A DNA stretch of 64,000 nucleotides, from NCBI RefSeq assembly GCF_010894405.1, contig NZ_JAAIYA010000016.1, positions 152,854-216,853 on the forward strand, given 5' to 3'. The notes under the pieces are model-generated. The model did no database searches. It had not been told where the DNA came from and saw nothing but the letters and a program-made list of their open reading frames with translations. This document shows positions 35,706-43,486 of the stretch, in pieces; position 1 is the stretch's first letter; every line of letters starts with the position of its first letter. Source of the stretch: Pyxidicoccus caerfyrddinensis. Its GTDB lineage: Bacteria > Myxococcota > Myxococcia > Myxococcales > Myxococcaceae. A program made the translations under genes and the position numbers.

Positions 35706-36622
35706 GCGGCGTGCGCTTCGTGGTGGCCCGGCCCGACTCGCTCGGGCCGTATGTCGAGCGCCTGCGCCGGCTGGAGCAGGGCATCCTCTATCCGCTCGCG
35801 GATGGGGCGGACCACTTCTTCATCGACCACGGGCCGGAGTACCACCCGTTCTTCTCGTCCATGGGGGACGCGTACTTCCTGCTCGCCCTGCGCGGTGACG
35901 AGCTGCTGGGCTCCGTTACAGGAGTGGCCCGGAAGGTCTTTCGCGGCAGCCGTGCGCTGGACGCGCTCTACATCTGCGACCTCAAGCTGGTGGAGCACGC
36001 ACGCGGCCAGGGACTGTCGCGGCGGCTCATCTTCGAGGGGCTCACGCACCTGTTCCGCATCCCCGCCCTGCGCCGCACCCGGTTCCTGTATGGCGCCGCG
36101 ATGCGAGGCGCGCGGGGCGACGTGATGCGCACCGCGCGAGGATGGAACCCGCTGCGGATGGGGCGGCCGGCGAGCCGGCTCGCGCTCTACTTCGTGCCTC
36201 CCGCGAGGCTCGCGGCGCTGGAACTCCAGGGTAGCCCCGGGCGTCCCATGGGGGACGGGCTGTGCCTGGGGCCGGCCCCCGGGCGGAGGCTGGAAGGAGC
36301 GGGCTGGTGCAGCACGGTGGGAGCCAAGGACCTGCAGCGGCTGTCGACCCGGAGCCCGTGGCTGCTGGTCCACCTGGCCGCGCCTCCGGGCGCCTGGACG
36401 CATGGTTGGGCGGCGTACCTGCGCGCGTGTGGTGAGGAGCTGATGGCGCGGGGCACGGATGCGCTGGCCTGCTTCAGCATCGACGAGCGGCTGGAGGACC
36501 ACGTCGCCTGGTTGCGTGGCGCGGGTCTTCCTCCGGACTCGGTGTGTACTGTCTATTCACTCGACCTCTCCTTCTCGACGAAAGCGCCAGCATGGGTGCA
36601 CCTTCCCTCGTCCGAAATCTGA
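35702..36622 (+). CDS. GNAT-type acyltransferase in the BtaA-like operon
   Basis: A 306-residue protein with a GNAT N-acetyltransferase-like core: DALYICDLKLVEHARGQGLSRRLIFEGLTHLF contains the acyl-CoA binding RGQGLSRRL loop (Q/RxxGxG/A type). The C-terminal half (190-300) is an unrecognised extension, perhaps a second degenerate GNAT unit. Its ATG overlaps the stop of the DUF3419 gene, and its own end overlaps the next gene by 31 bp. It could acylate the amino group of the aminocarboxypropyl head group; that is an inference from context. Confidence 0.72.
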   Translation: MSGVRFVVARPDSLGPYVERLRRLEQGILYPLADGADHFFIDHGPEYHPFFSSMGDAYFLLALRGDELLGSVTGVARKVFRGSRALDALYICDLKLVEHARGQGLSRRLIFEGLTHLFRIPALRRTRFLYGAAMRGARGDVMRTARGWNPLRMGRPASRLALYFVPPARLAALELQGSPGRPMGDGLCLGPAPGRRLEGAGWCSTVGAKDLQRLSTRSPWLLVHLAAPPGAWTHGWAAYLRACGEELMARGTDALACFSIDERLEDHVAWLRGAGLPPDSVCTVYSLDLSFSTKAPAWVHLPSSEI

Positions 36623-37308
36623 AGCTGCGCCAGCGCATCTCCGGGCTGAAGGCGGAGTGGAATGCCCTGGATGTGCCCTACCTGCGCGCGCTGCGGGACG
36701 GCTCCTTCGAGCGCGACGACTTCGTGGAGACGCAGGTGCAGTTCTTTGGCGCGGTCGCGCACTTCTCGCGGCCCATGGCCGTCCTTGCCAGCCGGCTGCC
36801 CCGGCCCGAGCAGCGGCTGCCACTCGTGGAGAATGTGTTCGACGAGCATGGGCGTGGGAACCTGGTGCACGGCCATGAGCGCACGTTCCGACTGCTGTTG
36901 GAGCGGCTTGGAGTGGAGGCGGCCCGGGTGGGGCGTGTGCCCTGGCCGGAGGTGCGTGCCTTCAACGCGGCGCTGACGGGGTTGGCCGCGTTCGACTCGA
37001 CGCTCACCGGGCTCGCGGTGTTCGGCATCATCGAGGACCTGTTCAGCGGAATCTCGCTGGAGCTGGGTCGCGGCATCGTCTCGCGCGGCTGGCTCGACTC
37101 CGCGCAGGTGGTGCACTACCCCACGCACGCGACGCTCGACGAGGAGCATGCGGACGGCTTCTACCGCCAGCTCGACGGGCCGTATGGCGCGGACGCGCGT
37201 GACGCGGAGGAGATTGAGCAGGGGCTTCGCCTGGGAGGCCACCTCTTCCTGAGCCTCTACGACGACCTCTACCGGGCGCGGGGGCGCCGCGAGCCCGGGT
37301 GTTTCTAA
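36592..37308 (+). CDS. haem-oxygenase-like di-iron enzyme
   Basis: A 238-residue all-helical protein of the haem-oxygenase-like di-iron oxidase/TENA/PqqC-like fold. The sequence VENVFDEHGRGNLVHGHERTF carries the Glu and His ligands expected at one helix, and EDLFSGI and TLDEEHADGFY provide later acidic/His residues. Known members cleave amino acids or fatty acids (for example UndA- and BesC-type enzymes). The ATG at 36592 is used, giving MGAPSLVRNLKLRQRI. It is the last gene of the BtaA-like set; its stop overlaps that of the Imm11 gene by 4 bp. The reaction is not known. Confidence 0.72.
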   Translation: MGAPSLVRNLKLRQRISGLKAEWNALDVPYLRALRDGSFERDDFVETQVQFFGAVAHFSRPMAVLASRLPRPEQRLPLVENVFDEHGRGNLVHGHERTFRLLLERLGVEAARVGRVPWPEVRAFNAALTGLAAFDSTLTGLAVFGIIEDLFSGISLELGRGIVSRGWLDSAQVVHYPTHATLDEEHADGFYRQLDGPYGADARDAEEIEQGLRLGGHLFLSLYDDLYRARGRREPGCF

Positions 37309-37910
37309 TCCGCGGTGGGCGGCTGGAACCCTGCGGAGTCATTCCACCTGTCCACACGGAAGAACCGAAGACCTTCGGGTGGCGGTGTGAGCGCGAGGAT
37401 GCGGTCAACCAGGGTGTGGTGGAACACGTAGGTGGAGGTTGACTCCGCCAGCACGAACAGCAGGCGCTGCTCCAGTGGGATTTCCTGCAACGCACGCTCG
37501 TCGAGGACGAGCCTGTTGATGCTCAGCACGTCTCCATCCGAGTAGAAGGTGCAGCTGGAACGTTGCCGGTCGAGGCAGTGGATTTCGTTGAAGACATGCA
37601 GCAGCCAGTACCGTCGGACGTCATCTGGCTTCACCTTCACGTCGGCAGGCACGAGCTGAACCCCATGGAGCCCGAGCGGCTCCAGCACCTCCTTCACCCG
37701 GGTGGAAAACACCGGCTGCGGCAGGCTGTGATGGTCCACCATCACCGGGTTGCGCGGAACAGGCTTGCCGAGACGCAGGCGAACTGGCTCGGTTACGGTG
37801 ACGTGCCTTCCTTTTCGGAAACGCCCTCCATGCTCATCCCATTGCAGCAGGGGGTGAGAGTTGTTCGGCGCGGACTCGATGACGAAGTAGTCGGTCTGCA
37901 CGGTGCTCAC
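37305..37910 (-). CDS. Imm11-family (DUF1629) immunity protein
   Basis: A 201-residue cytosolic protein of the Imm11/DUF1629 immunity family. Segments that match the family pattern are DYFVIESAPN, PVFSTRVKEVLEPLGLHGVQLVPADV and YWLLHVFNEIHCLDRQRSSC. The GTG start overlaps the stop of the PAAR-AHH effector gene (GTGA), so effector and immunity protein are made together. It should bind and neutralise the AHH nuclease. The region is somewhat less GC-rich than its neighbours, in keeping with a mobile cassette. Confidence 0.87.
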   Translation of the reverse strand: MSTVQTDYFVIESAPNNSHPLLQWDEHGGRFRKGRHVTVTEPVRLRLGKPVPRNPVMVDHHSLPQPVFSTRVKEVLEPLGLHGVQLVPADVKVKPDDVRRYWLLHVFNEIHCLDRQRSSCTFYSDGDVLSINRLVLDERALQEIPLEQRLLFVLAESTSTYVFHHTLVDRILALTPPPEGLRFFRVDRWNDSAGFQPPTAD

Positions 37911-39037
37911 TCTCCAACGCGCAGGGGCCGTTTCGCCAGAGGCTGGCCCGTGACTGTGTGCTTCTGGCCGTGGCGTCGCTCCTGGGGGCAGGCCACGGAG
38001 CTGGGCTTCTGTTGGATGCTCTTGAGGCCCGAACACCCATGGCCTCCTGGCGCATAGTCGAGCCCGTCCCGGGTCAGCGTCCAGATGAAGCTCGCCACCT
38101 TTCCCAGGATCTCCGCACTGAGCTGATCGAGCCTGCGAACGAGAGCACCAGGGTCGGAGCAAAATGCGCCTCGCTCCAGATTGTCCTCAACCTCCTGAAG
38201 CTTCTTCATCACAGCTTTCGGGTAGGGCAGATGCAGGTCAAATGCATGACCCTCTGCGTGGTTCCCGCGGTGCACCGCGACGTGGAGTTCGCAGGCGCTG
38301 GCCATCTTCATTGGGAGGAAGACCCCGTTCTCCTTGCGGTCAGGGTGGTAGCCAAAGCGAGGGCAGTGCGTTGCCCACTGCTCGTTGTCTAGCGCTTCCA
38401 GGCAGATGAGGTGGTGCGCGGCGACCGAGAACGGCCCCACGTACCACGGGTGAGTCGCCAGCTCCTTTCCTTGCAGCATGTTCCGCCCGAGCACCGCCGA
38501 GCTGCCCAGATTTCCGCCGATGCGCCCCTTGGTGTCGAAGGGGTGCTTCTCCTTGCCGCAGTACTCGCACGACTCTACGGGCTTCGACTCCTCTCGCGTG
38601 TCGATGCGTCCGGCGATGGGGCGCGAGACCTGCGGCTGCACGATGGGAGACGGCGGCACGTTGTGGTCGTTGAGGGTGAACAGGTCGAAGTTCCGCACGA
38701 CGTTCTTCCCTTCAATCCTCACGTCGAAGGAGTAGTTGGCCGGGTGTGCCGCACCTTTCGTCTTGCCGGAAGCAACGCCTCCACCTGCGCTCCCCGCTTC
38801 ATTCCCAGTGGACTTGCCCAGGCAGGAACTGGAGAGGCCCACCGGCGCGTCGTTGATGGTGACCGACCGCGAGCCACCCTCGAGCGAGTCGCTTTCCGCG
38901 ACGTTGGGATACGGCACCGGAACGGGCCCGGCAGGTCCTGGCGTCTTGCACACGTCCGGAAACCCAGCCACCGTTCCACCACTGTCCTTTGTGACAGGGC
39001 TCATCCCGTTGACGAGTGTGGTGTTCTCCTTCGGCAT
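37907..39037 (-). CDS. PAAR-like (DUF4150) AHH-nuclease effector
   Basis: A 376-residue effector. Residues 1-125 are a DUF4150 PAAR-like domain (MPKENTTLVNGMSPVTKDSGG, then VPVPYPNVAESDSLEGG and VGLSSSCLGKSTGNE), which caps the spike of a type VI secretion apparatus. The C-terminal toxin domain is an AHH nuclease: AAHHLICLEAL (Ala207-His208-His209), GYHPDRKENGVFLP (Asn237) and VAVHRGNHAEGHAF (His256-x3-His260). The CxxC pair at 157-160 may bind zinc. It is coupled to an Imm11 gene by GTGA. No other T6SS genes are in the window, so it relies on a distant apparatus. It is likely used against rivals or kin. Confidence 0.88.
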   Translation of the reverse strand: MPKENTTLVNGMSPVTKDSGGTVAGFPDVCKTPGPAGPVPVPYPNVAESDSLEGGSRSVTINDAPVGLSSSCLGKSTGNEAGSAGGGVASGKTKGAAHPANYSFDVRIEGKNVVRNFDLFTLNDHNVPPSPIVQPQVSRPIAGRIDTREESKPVESCEYCGKEKHPFDTKGRIGGNLGSSAVLGRNMLQGKELATHPWYVGPFSVAAHHLICLEALDNEQWATHCPRFGYHPDRKENGVFLPMKMASACELHVAVHRGNHAEGHAFDLHLPYPKAVMKKLQEVEDNLERGAFCSDPGALVRRLDQLSAEILGKVASFIWTLTRDGLDYAPGGHGCSGLKSIQQKPSSVACPQERRHGQKHTVTGQPLAKRPLRVGE

Positions 39038-39168
39038 GGCGCGCCCCCCGGGAACGAACAGGAGGATGAATTGCTCGCGGTGCCGGGCTGCATTGCCCTG
39101 GAGCGCAGGTGCTCCCCAGATGACAGCGGCAGCCACCGATGGTGTGCGAGAGTGCGGCCACGCACTCC

Positions 39169-39795
39169 ATGGACGACAGGCGCTACCCCATACCGGCGGG
39201 GCTCCACCGGGTGGAGCAGGACATCCAGCGAAGCCGCTTCGTCACCACCGCCATGCACACGCCGACGGTGGAAGAGGCAAAAGCCTTCGTCGCTCGCGTC
39301 CGCGACGAATTCCCGGACGCGAACCACAACTGCTGGGCGTACGTCGTGGGGGCTCCGGGCTCGACGGCCCAGGTGGGCATGAGCGACGACGGCGAGCCCC
39401 ACGGTACGGCGGGCCGGCCCATGCTCACTGCGCTGCTTCACGGTGGAGTGGGGGACGTGGCCGTGGTCGTCACCCGCTACTTCGGCGGCACGCTGCTCGG
39501 GAAGGGCGGGCTGGTGCGGGCGTACACCGGCTGCGTCCAGCAGGCGCTGGAGCACCTCCCCACCACCGAGCGTGTGCGGAAGGTCCGACTCGCCGTCGAA
39601 CTGGAGTACGCGAGCATCGACGGCGTGCGCCGGCTCCTGCCCGAGCACGAGGCCCAGGTGGTGTCCGAGGAGTACGCCGCCACGGTGAGCTACCGGTTCG
39701 AACTGCCCGTCACCCGCGTGGACGCGTTCCGCACGGCGCTGACCGACCTGACCCAGGGCCAGGTCCTCATCGAGCCGGTGGAGTCCGAAGATTGA
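39169..39795 (+). CDS. yigZ: YigZ/IMPACT family protein
   Basis: A 208-residue protein of the YigZ/IMPACT (UPF0029) family. The N-terminal Impact domain has ANHNCWAYVVGAPG, SDDGEPHGTAGRPML and VVTRYFGGTLLGKGGLVRAYT, the strict family signatures. A C-terminal DUF1949 domain follows (VELEYASIDGVRRLL). The start at 39169 is preferred; an ATG at 39139 is also in frame. It is 33 bp ahead of rarA on the same strand. The role of YigZ is not firmly known; a ribosome or translation link is suspected from eukaryotic IMPACT. Confidence 0.92.
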   Translation: MDDRRYPIPAGLHRVEQDIQRSRFVTTAMHTPTVEEAKAFVARVRDEFPDANHNCWAYVVGAPGSTAQVGMSDDGEPHGTAGRPMLTALLHGGVGDVAVVVTRYFGGTLLGKGGLVRAYTGCVQQALEHLPTTERVRKVRLAVELEYASIDGVRRLLPEHEAQVVSEEYAATVSYRFELPVTRVDAFRTALTDLTQGQVLIEPVESED

Positions 39796-39828
39796 CCCTG
39801 GGGCCCGCAGGGGAGAGCCTCCGGGGCG

Positions 39829-41163
39829 ATGAGCGCAGGTCCCGACCTCTTCTCCGCCTCCGTCGATTTGAACCGCTTCGCGCCCCTGGCCGAGCGGATG
39901 CGCCCGCGCACGCCCGAGGACTTCATCGGGCAGGCCCACCTGCTCGGCCCCGGTGCGCCGCTGCGCCAGCTCATGGAGCGCAAGTCGATTGTGTCCTCCC
40001 TCTTCTGGGGGCCGCCCGGCGTGGGCAAGACGACGCTCGCGCGCATGCTGGCGTCGAGCGTGGACGCGGAGTTCGTCATCCTCTCCGCCGTGTCCGACGG
40101 CATCCCCCGCATCCGCGAGGTGGTGGCCGAGGCGGAGCTCCAGCGCAACCGCTACTCCCGCCGCACGGTGCTCTTCGTCGACGAAATCCACCGCTGGGCG
40201 AAGAACGTCCAGGAGCAGGCGCTGCCCCACGTGGAGAGCGGGCTCCTCGTCCTGCTCGGCGCCACCACGGAGAACGTTAGCTTCGAGGTGCGCCCCGCCC
40301 TCATCAGCCGGTGCCGCGTCTTCCAGCTCAAGGAGCTCACCCTCGCGGACATCCAGCGCGCGCTCACCCGGGCGCTCGCGGACGAGAAGCGGGGCTTGGG
40401 GACGCGCAAACTGATGCTGGGTGAGGACGCGCTGACGCTGCTGGCGAAGGGTGGCGCGGGCGATGTGCGCAAGGCGCTCGGCGCGCTGGAGCTGGCGGCG
40501 AGCCTCACCGCCGACGGCGCGGAAATCACCGTGGAGACGGCGCGCGAGGCCGTGGGCACCAGCCTGTCGCGCCACGACAAGGACGGGGACGAGCACTTCG
40601 ACCTGCTCAGCGCGCTCCAGAAGTCGTGCCGGGGCTCCAACGCGCAGGGCGCCATCTTCTGGGCGGCGAAGCTGCTCCAGACGGGCGACGTCGTGTCGCT
40701 GTGGCGCCGACTGAAGGTGATTGCCGTGGAGGACGTGGGCATGGCGATGCCCGAGGCCATCACCATCGTCCGGGCCTGCGAGGAGAGCTTCCACTCCATC
40801 GGCATGCCGGAGGGCCGGCTCTTCGTCGCGCACGCGGTGGTGACGCTGGCCACCGCGAAGAAGAGCAACCGCGCCTACCAGGCGATGAACGCCGCCATGG
40901 AGGCACTGGAGCAGCACCCCAACGCCGCGCCGCCGCTGAACCTCCGCAACGCGCCCACGGAGTTGATGAAGGACCTGGGCCACGGCAAGGGCTACCAGCC
41001 TCCGTGGAACTTCCCGAATCACTACGCCCCGGGGCAGGCGTACCTGCCCGCGCCGCTGGAGCGCGCCGTCTTCTACCGTCCGAGCAAGGAAGGCTACGAG
41101 GCCGAGGTCCACGAGCGCATGACGCAGTGGTGGCGCGAGGACAAGGGCGCGAAGGACGAGTAG
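39829..41163 (+). CDS. rarA: replication-associated recombination protein RarA (AAA+ ATPase)
   Basis: A 444-residue clamp-loader-type ATPase of the RarA/MgsA/WRNIP1 family, which acts at stalled replication forks. Walker A is GPPGVGKTT (near 61-69), the Walker B is LFVDEIHRWAKN, the sensor is LLGATTEN and the arginine finger region is ISRCRVFQL. The MgsA C-terminal tetramerisation region is present (RGSNAQGAIFWAAKLLQTGD and GMAMPEAITIVRA). It lies 33 bp behind yigZ and is probably co-transcribed with it. It ends 4 bp from the convergent prenyl-lipid operon. Confidence 0.95.
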   Translation: MSAGPDLFSASVDLNRFAPLAERMRPRTPEDFIGQAHLLGPGAPLRQLMERKSIVSSLFWGPPGVGKTTLARMLASSVDAEFVILSAVSDGIPRIREVVAEAELQRNRYSRRTVLFVDEIHRWAKNVQEQALPHVESGLLVLLGATTENVSFEVRPALISRCRVFQLKELTLADIQRALTRALADEKRGLGTRKLMLGEDALTLLAKGGAGDVRKALGALELAASLTADGAEITVETAREAVGTSLSRHDKDGDEHFDLLSALQKSCRGSNAQGAIFWAAKLLQTGDVVSLWRRLKVIAVEDVGMAMPEAITIVRACEESFHSIGMPEGRLFVAHAVVTLATAKKSNRAYQAMNAAMEALEQHPNAAPPLNLRNAPTELMKDLGHGKGYQPPWNFPNHYAPGQAYLPAPLERAVFYRPSKEGYEAEVHERMTQWWREDKGAKDE

Positions 41164-41167
41164 CGCT

Positions 41168-41860
41168 TCAGGCGCTTCGCCGGAGCGGCACGAAGCGCCA
41201 CCCGAAGGCCCACGCTGGAACGGCCGTTGCCGAGAAGCCCGCGCCCAGCCCGTACAGCACCTCGTCGAGCGGGACGCCGAGGAGTCGGCCCGGCAGCAAC
41301 ATGCTGGGCCTCCACGTTCGCTCGAAGACGCCGGGGATGAGCATGCCGAAGACGAGGCACAGGCCCAGGTAGATGACGGCCGATACCAGCGCTCCGAGCA
41401 GGCTGGGAACGACGAGGTCCCTGCGCATCAGCAGCAGCACCGAGGACACGGACACCATGGCCGCCACCGCCGCGTAGAGGATGGACAGGCCCACCGCGAG
41501 CAGCGCTCCCGTCACCACCATGGCCAGCGCGAAGGCGCCCACGGCCCGCGCCCAGGCCCTCACGGCTGCCCCGTGAGGCGCGAGCGTGCGGCGGAACGCC
41601 ACCGCGTAGGCGGTGGAGGAGAAGGCGCCCAGGCCCGCGACGAACAACACGTCCTCGATGCCGAAGCCGATGTGGTCCGCCAGCCCGAAGAGGAAGCGGG
41701 GCGTCCAGTACTCCGGATAGAAGAGCCACTCCGTCGCCGCGAAGGGCAGGGACACCACCACGACCCGTCTCAGCAGCGGGCGCAGGTCCGGACGTGTAAG
41801 CCAGACGCAGCTCCCCGGTACCAGGAACAGCACCGAGAGGACGAGGAACTCGTAGGGCAC
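41168..41860 (-). CDS. lycopene-cyclase-domain membrane protein
   Basis: A 230-residue membrane protein with six to seven hydrophobic helices. It has two homologous halves of the bacterial CrtYc/CrtYd lycopene-cyclase type: EWLFYPEYWTPRFLFGL with GFGIEDVLFVAGLGAF, and ERTWRPSMLLPGRLLGVPLDEVLYGLGAGF with PAWAFG. The motif IxDEVL(Y/F) is the acidic signature of the family. The GTG at 41860 (VPYEFLVLSVLFL) is chosen; it lies 7 bp after the UbiA stop. With two prenyltransferases upstream, its substrate is probably a prenyl-type lipid rather than carotenoid, but this is open. Confidence 0.72.
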   Translation of the reverse strand: MPYEFLVLSVLFLVPGSCVWLTRPDLRPLLRRVVVVSLPFAATEWLFYPEYWTPRFLFGLADHIGFGIEDVLFVAGLGAFSSTAYAVAFRRTLAPHGAAVRAWARAVGAFALAMVVTGALLAVGLSILYAAVAAMVSVSSVLLLMRRDLVVPSLLGALVSAVIYLGLCLVFGMLIPGVFERTWRPSMLLPGRLLGVPLDEVLYGLGAGFSATAVPAWAFGWRFVPLRRSA

Positions 41861-41867
41861 GACAGCC

Positions 41868-42764
41868 TCAGCGCAGCGCCAGGGCGACGAGAGGGATTGC
41901 CACCATGGCCGTGGTGGCGGTGATGGCGGAGGCCACACGGACCAGGATGCGCCGCGAGCCGGGCGGCGCGGGCCGCGTCAGCGCCACGCCCAGCGCCGCC
42001 AGCGCGGGTAGCAGCAGCCACGGGCTCACGCTCACGCCCACGGACTCCAATCCGAGCGGAGCCAGCGCGAGCGTGAGAGCATTCAGTGCCAGGATGAACC
42101 ACGCGGCACGCTCACCTCCCACGCGCGCCGGTAGGGTGCGCTTCTGGCTCTCCCGGTCGGACGGCTCGTCGGGCAGCGCGGTGGCGATGGCACAGGCCAG
42201 GTGCGTGGGCAGCAGGCACGCGACGAGCCACCACGGAAAGCCTCCGAGCGCTCCGCCCTGCGCGAGGTAGCCGTAGAGCGGGAGCACGCCGCTCACGCCC
42301 ACCATCTGCAGCACTTCACCGCCGCCCCGATACGACAGCCGCAGCGGCGCATAGCTGTAGGCCCACAGCAGCGCCAGGGCCGACAGCGCGAGGGGGACGA
42401 GCAACGGCACCCCGCGCGTCACCGCCAGCGCCGTGCTGACGGCCACCAATCCCAATGCACAGACGAGCGCAGCGGCGCCAATCGCCCGGGGCGAGAGCCG
42501 CCCTTCCACGAGCACTCGCGAGCCACCGGAGAAGAGAGTGGCCGTCCGGTTGCGGCGGTCCGTCTCCTGGTCTGCCCAATCATTGGCGTAGACGATGAAG
42601 AGCTGGTCCAGCACGCCGAAGAGCTGGACGCCGAGCAGCGTCGCGACGTCGAGCGAGCGCCCCGTGAGGCGAACGGCGACGAGCTGCCCGAGGAGGAGTG
42701 GCAGCGCGATATACGACTGCGACGGCAGCCGGGATGCCTGGAGCCACGCGCGCAGGGTCGTCAT
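41868..42764 (-). CDS. UbiA-family prenyltransferase (second paralogue)
   Basis: A 298-residue integral membrane prenyltransferase. The first aspartate motif is NDWADQETD (residues 61-69) and the second DEPSDRESQKR. Both bind the prenyl diphosphate through Mg2+. A conserved YRGGGEVLQMVGVSGVLP segment is shared almost word for word with the upstream paralogue (YRGGGEVLEMVGVGAVLP), so the two genes are a tandem duplication. The ATG at 42764 overlaps the stop of the preceding gene (ATGA). It is followed 7 bp later by the lycopene-cyclase-like gene. The acceptor is unknown. Confidence 0.85.
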   Translation of the reverse strand: MTTLRAWLQASRLPSQSYIALPLLLGQLVAVRLTGRSLDVATLLGVQLFGVLDQLFIVYANDWADQETDRRNRTATLFSGGSRVLVEGRLSPRAIGAAALVCALGLVAVSTALAVTRGVPLLVPLALSALALLWAYSYAPLRLSYRGGGEVLQMVGVSGVLPLYGYLAQGGALGGFPWWLVACLLPTHLACAIATALPDEPSDRESQKRTLPARVGGERAAWFILALNALTLALAPLGLESVGVSVSPWLLLPALAALGVALTRPAPPGSRRILVRVASAITATTAMVAIPLVALALR

Positions 42765-43486
42765 GAGGAGGAGCCCCGAGACAGGCGCAGCCGGAGCGCC
42801 GCCTCGGTGCGCAGGTCGGCGAAGGGCAGGTGCCATCGCGGGTCACCATCCAGCCGCCACGCCTTCACCGGGATGAGGTCCTCGCGCGCGAGCGCCTGGT
42901 GCAGTCGCGCCTCTTCGTCGGGCTCGCGCGAGAAGCCGAAGGGGTTCCGGAACTCCGGGCCCCGCAGTTGCGAGTACTTCGCGTCGTTGCTCGCGACCAG
43001 TGCGAACAGCTCCTGCTGACGCGCCTCGAGGTAGTCGAGGAAGGCGGCATCGAACGGGCGGATGGCCGAGCGCTGCTCCGGCTCGCGCAGCACCCAGCGG
43101 GCCCAGTCGTAGCCGAAGAAGAAGTCGTGCGCGTACCGGAAGCGCAGCGGAGAGCGCACGCCGAAGCCACGGCACAGCGCGACCACCCGGCGCGCGAAGG
43201 TCTCCATCTCGCGCGGCCCGCCCGCGTCCCAGAGGCAGCGGGCCGGGTAGTCGAGGTCCCAGAAGATGTTGTGCGGGAAGTCCTCCACGAGCGCCTCGAT
43301 GATGGCGCAGAGTCCCTCGGTAAAGGCTCGCAGCCGTGCCTCGTCACCCAGGCCCGAAGTCACCAGCTCCGCCAGCTCGCACGGCGTCGGTGCGCGAGCG
43401 CGGTCCGGCGCGAGCGAGGCCCGCTCGCCGAGCAGTGGCTCCAGGCGCTCCAGCCGGGAGCGCAGCGTGTTCTCCAGCCTCCTCAT
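42761..43486 (-). CDS. uncharacterised protein between two UbiA genes
   Basis: A 241-residue soluble protein, rich in Arg, Leu and aromatic residues, with no membrane segment. Segments such as FPHNIFWDLDYPARCLWDAGG (near 70), RYAHDFFFGYDWARWVLREPEQ and NDAKYSQLRGPEFRNPFGF are striking, with many Trp, Tyr and His residues that could form an active site. I do not recognise the family. It is embedded in a four-gene operon and is coupled by ATGA overlaps to a UbiA-family gene on each side. A role in the same prenyl-lipid pathway is inferred. Confidence 0.7.
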   Translation of the reverse strand: MRRLENTLRSRLERLEPLLGERASLAPDRARAPTPCELAELVTSGLGDEARLRAFTEGLCAIIEALVEDFPHNIFWDLDYPARCLWDAGGPREMETFARRVVALCRGFGVRSPLRFRYAHDFFFGYDWARWVLREPEQRSAIRPFDAAFLDYLEARQQELFALVASNDAKYSQLRGPEFRNPFGFSREPDEEARLHQALAREDLIPVKAWRLDGDPRWHLPFADLRTEAALRLRLSRGSSS

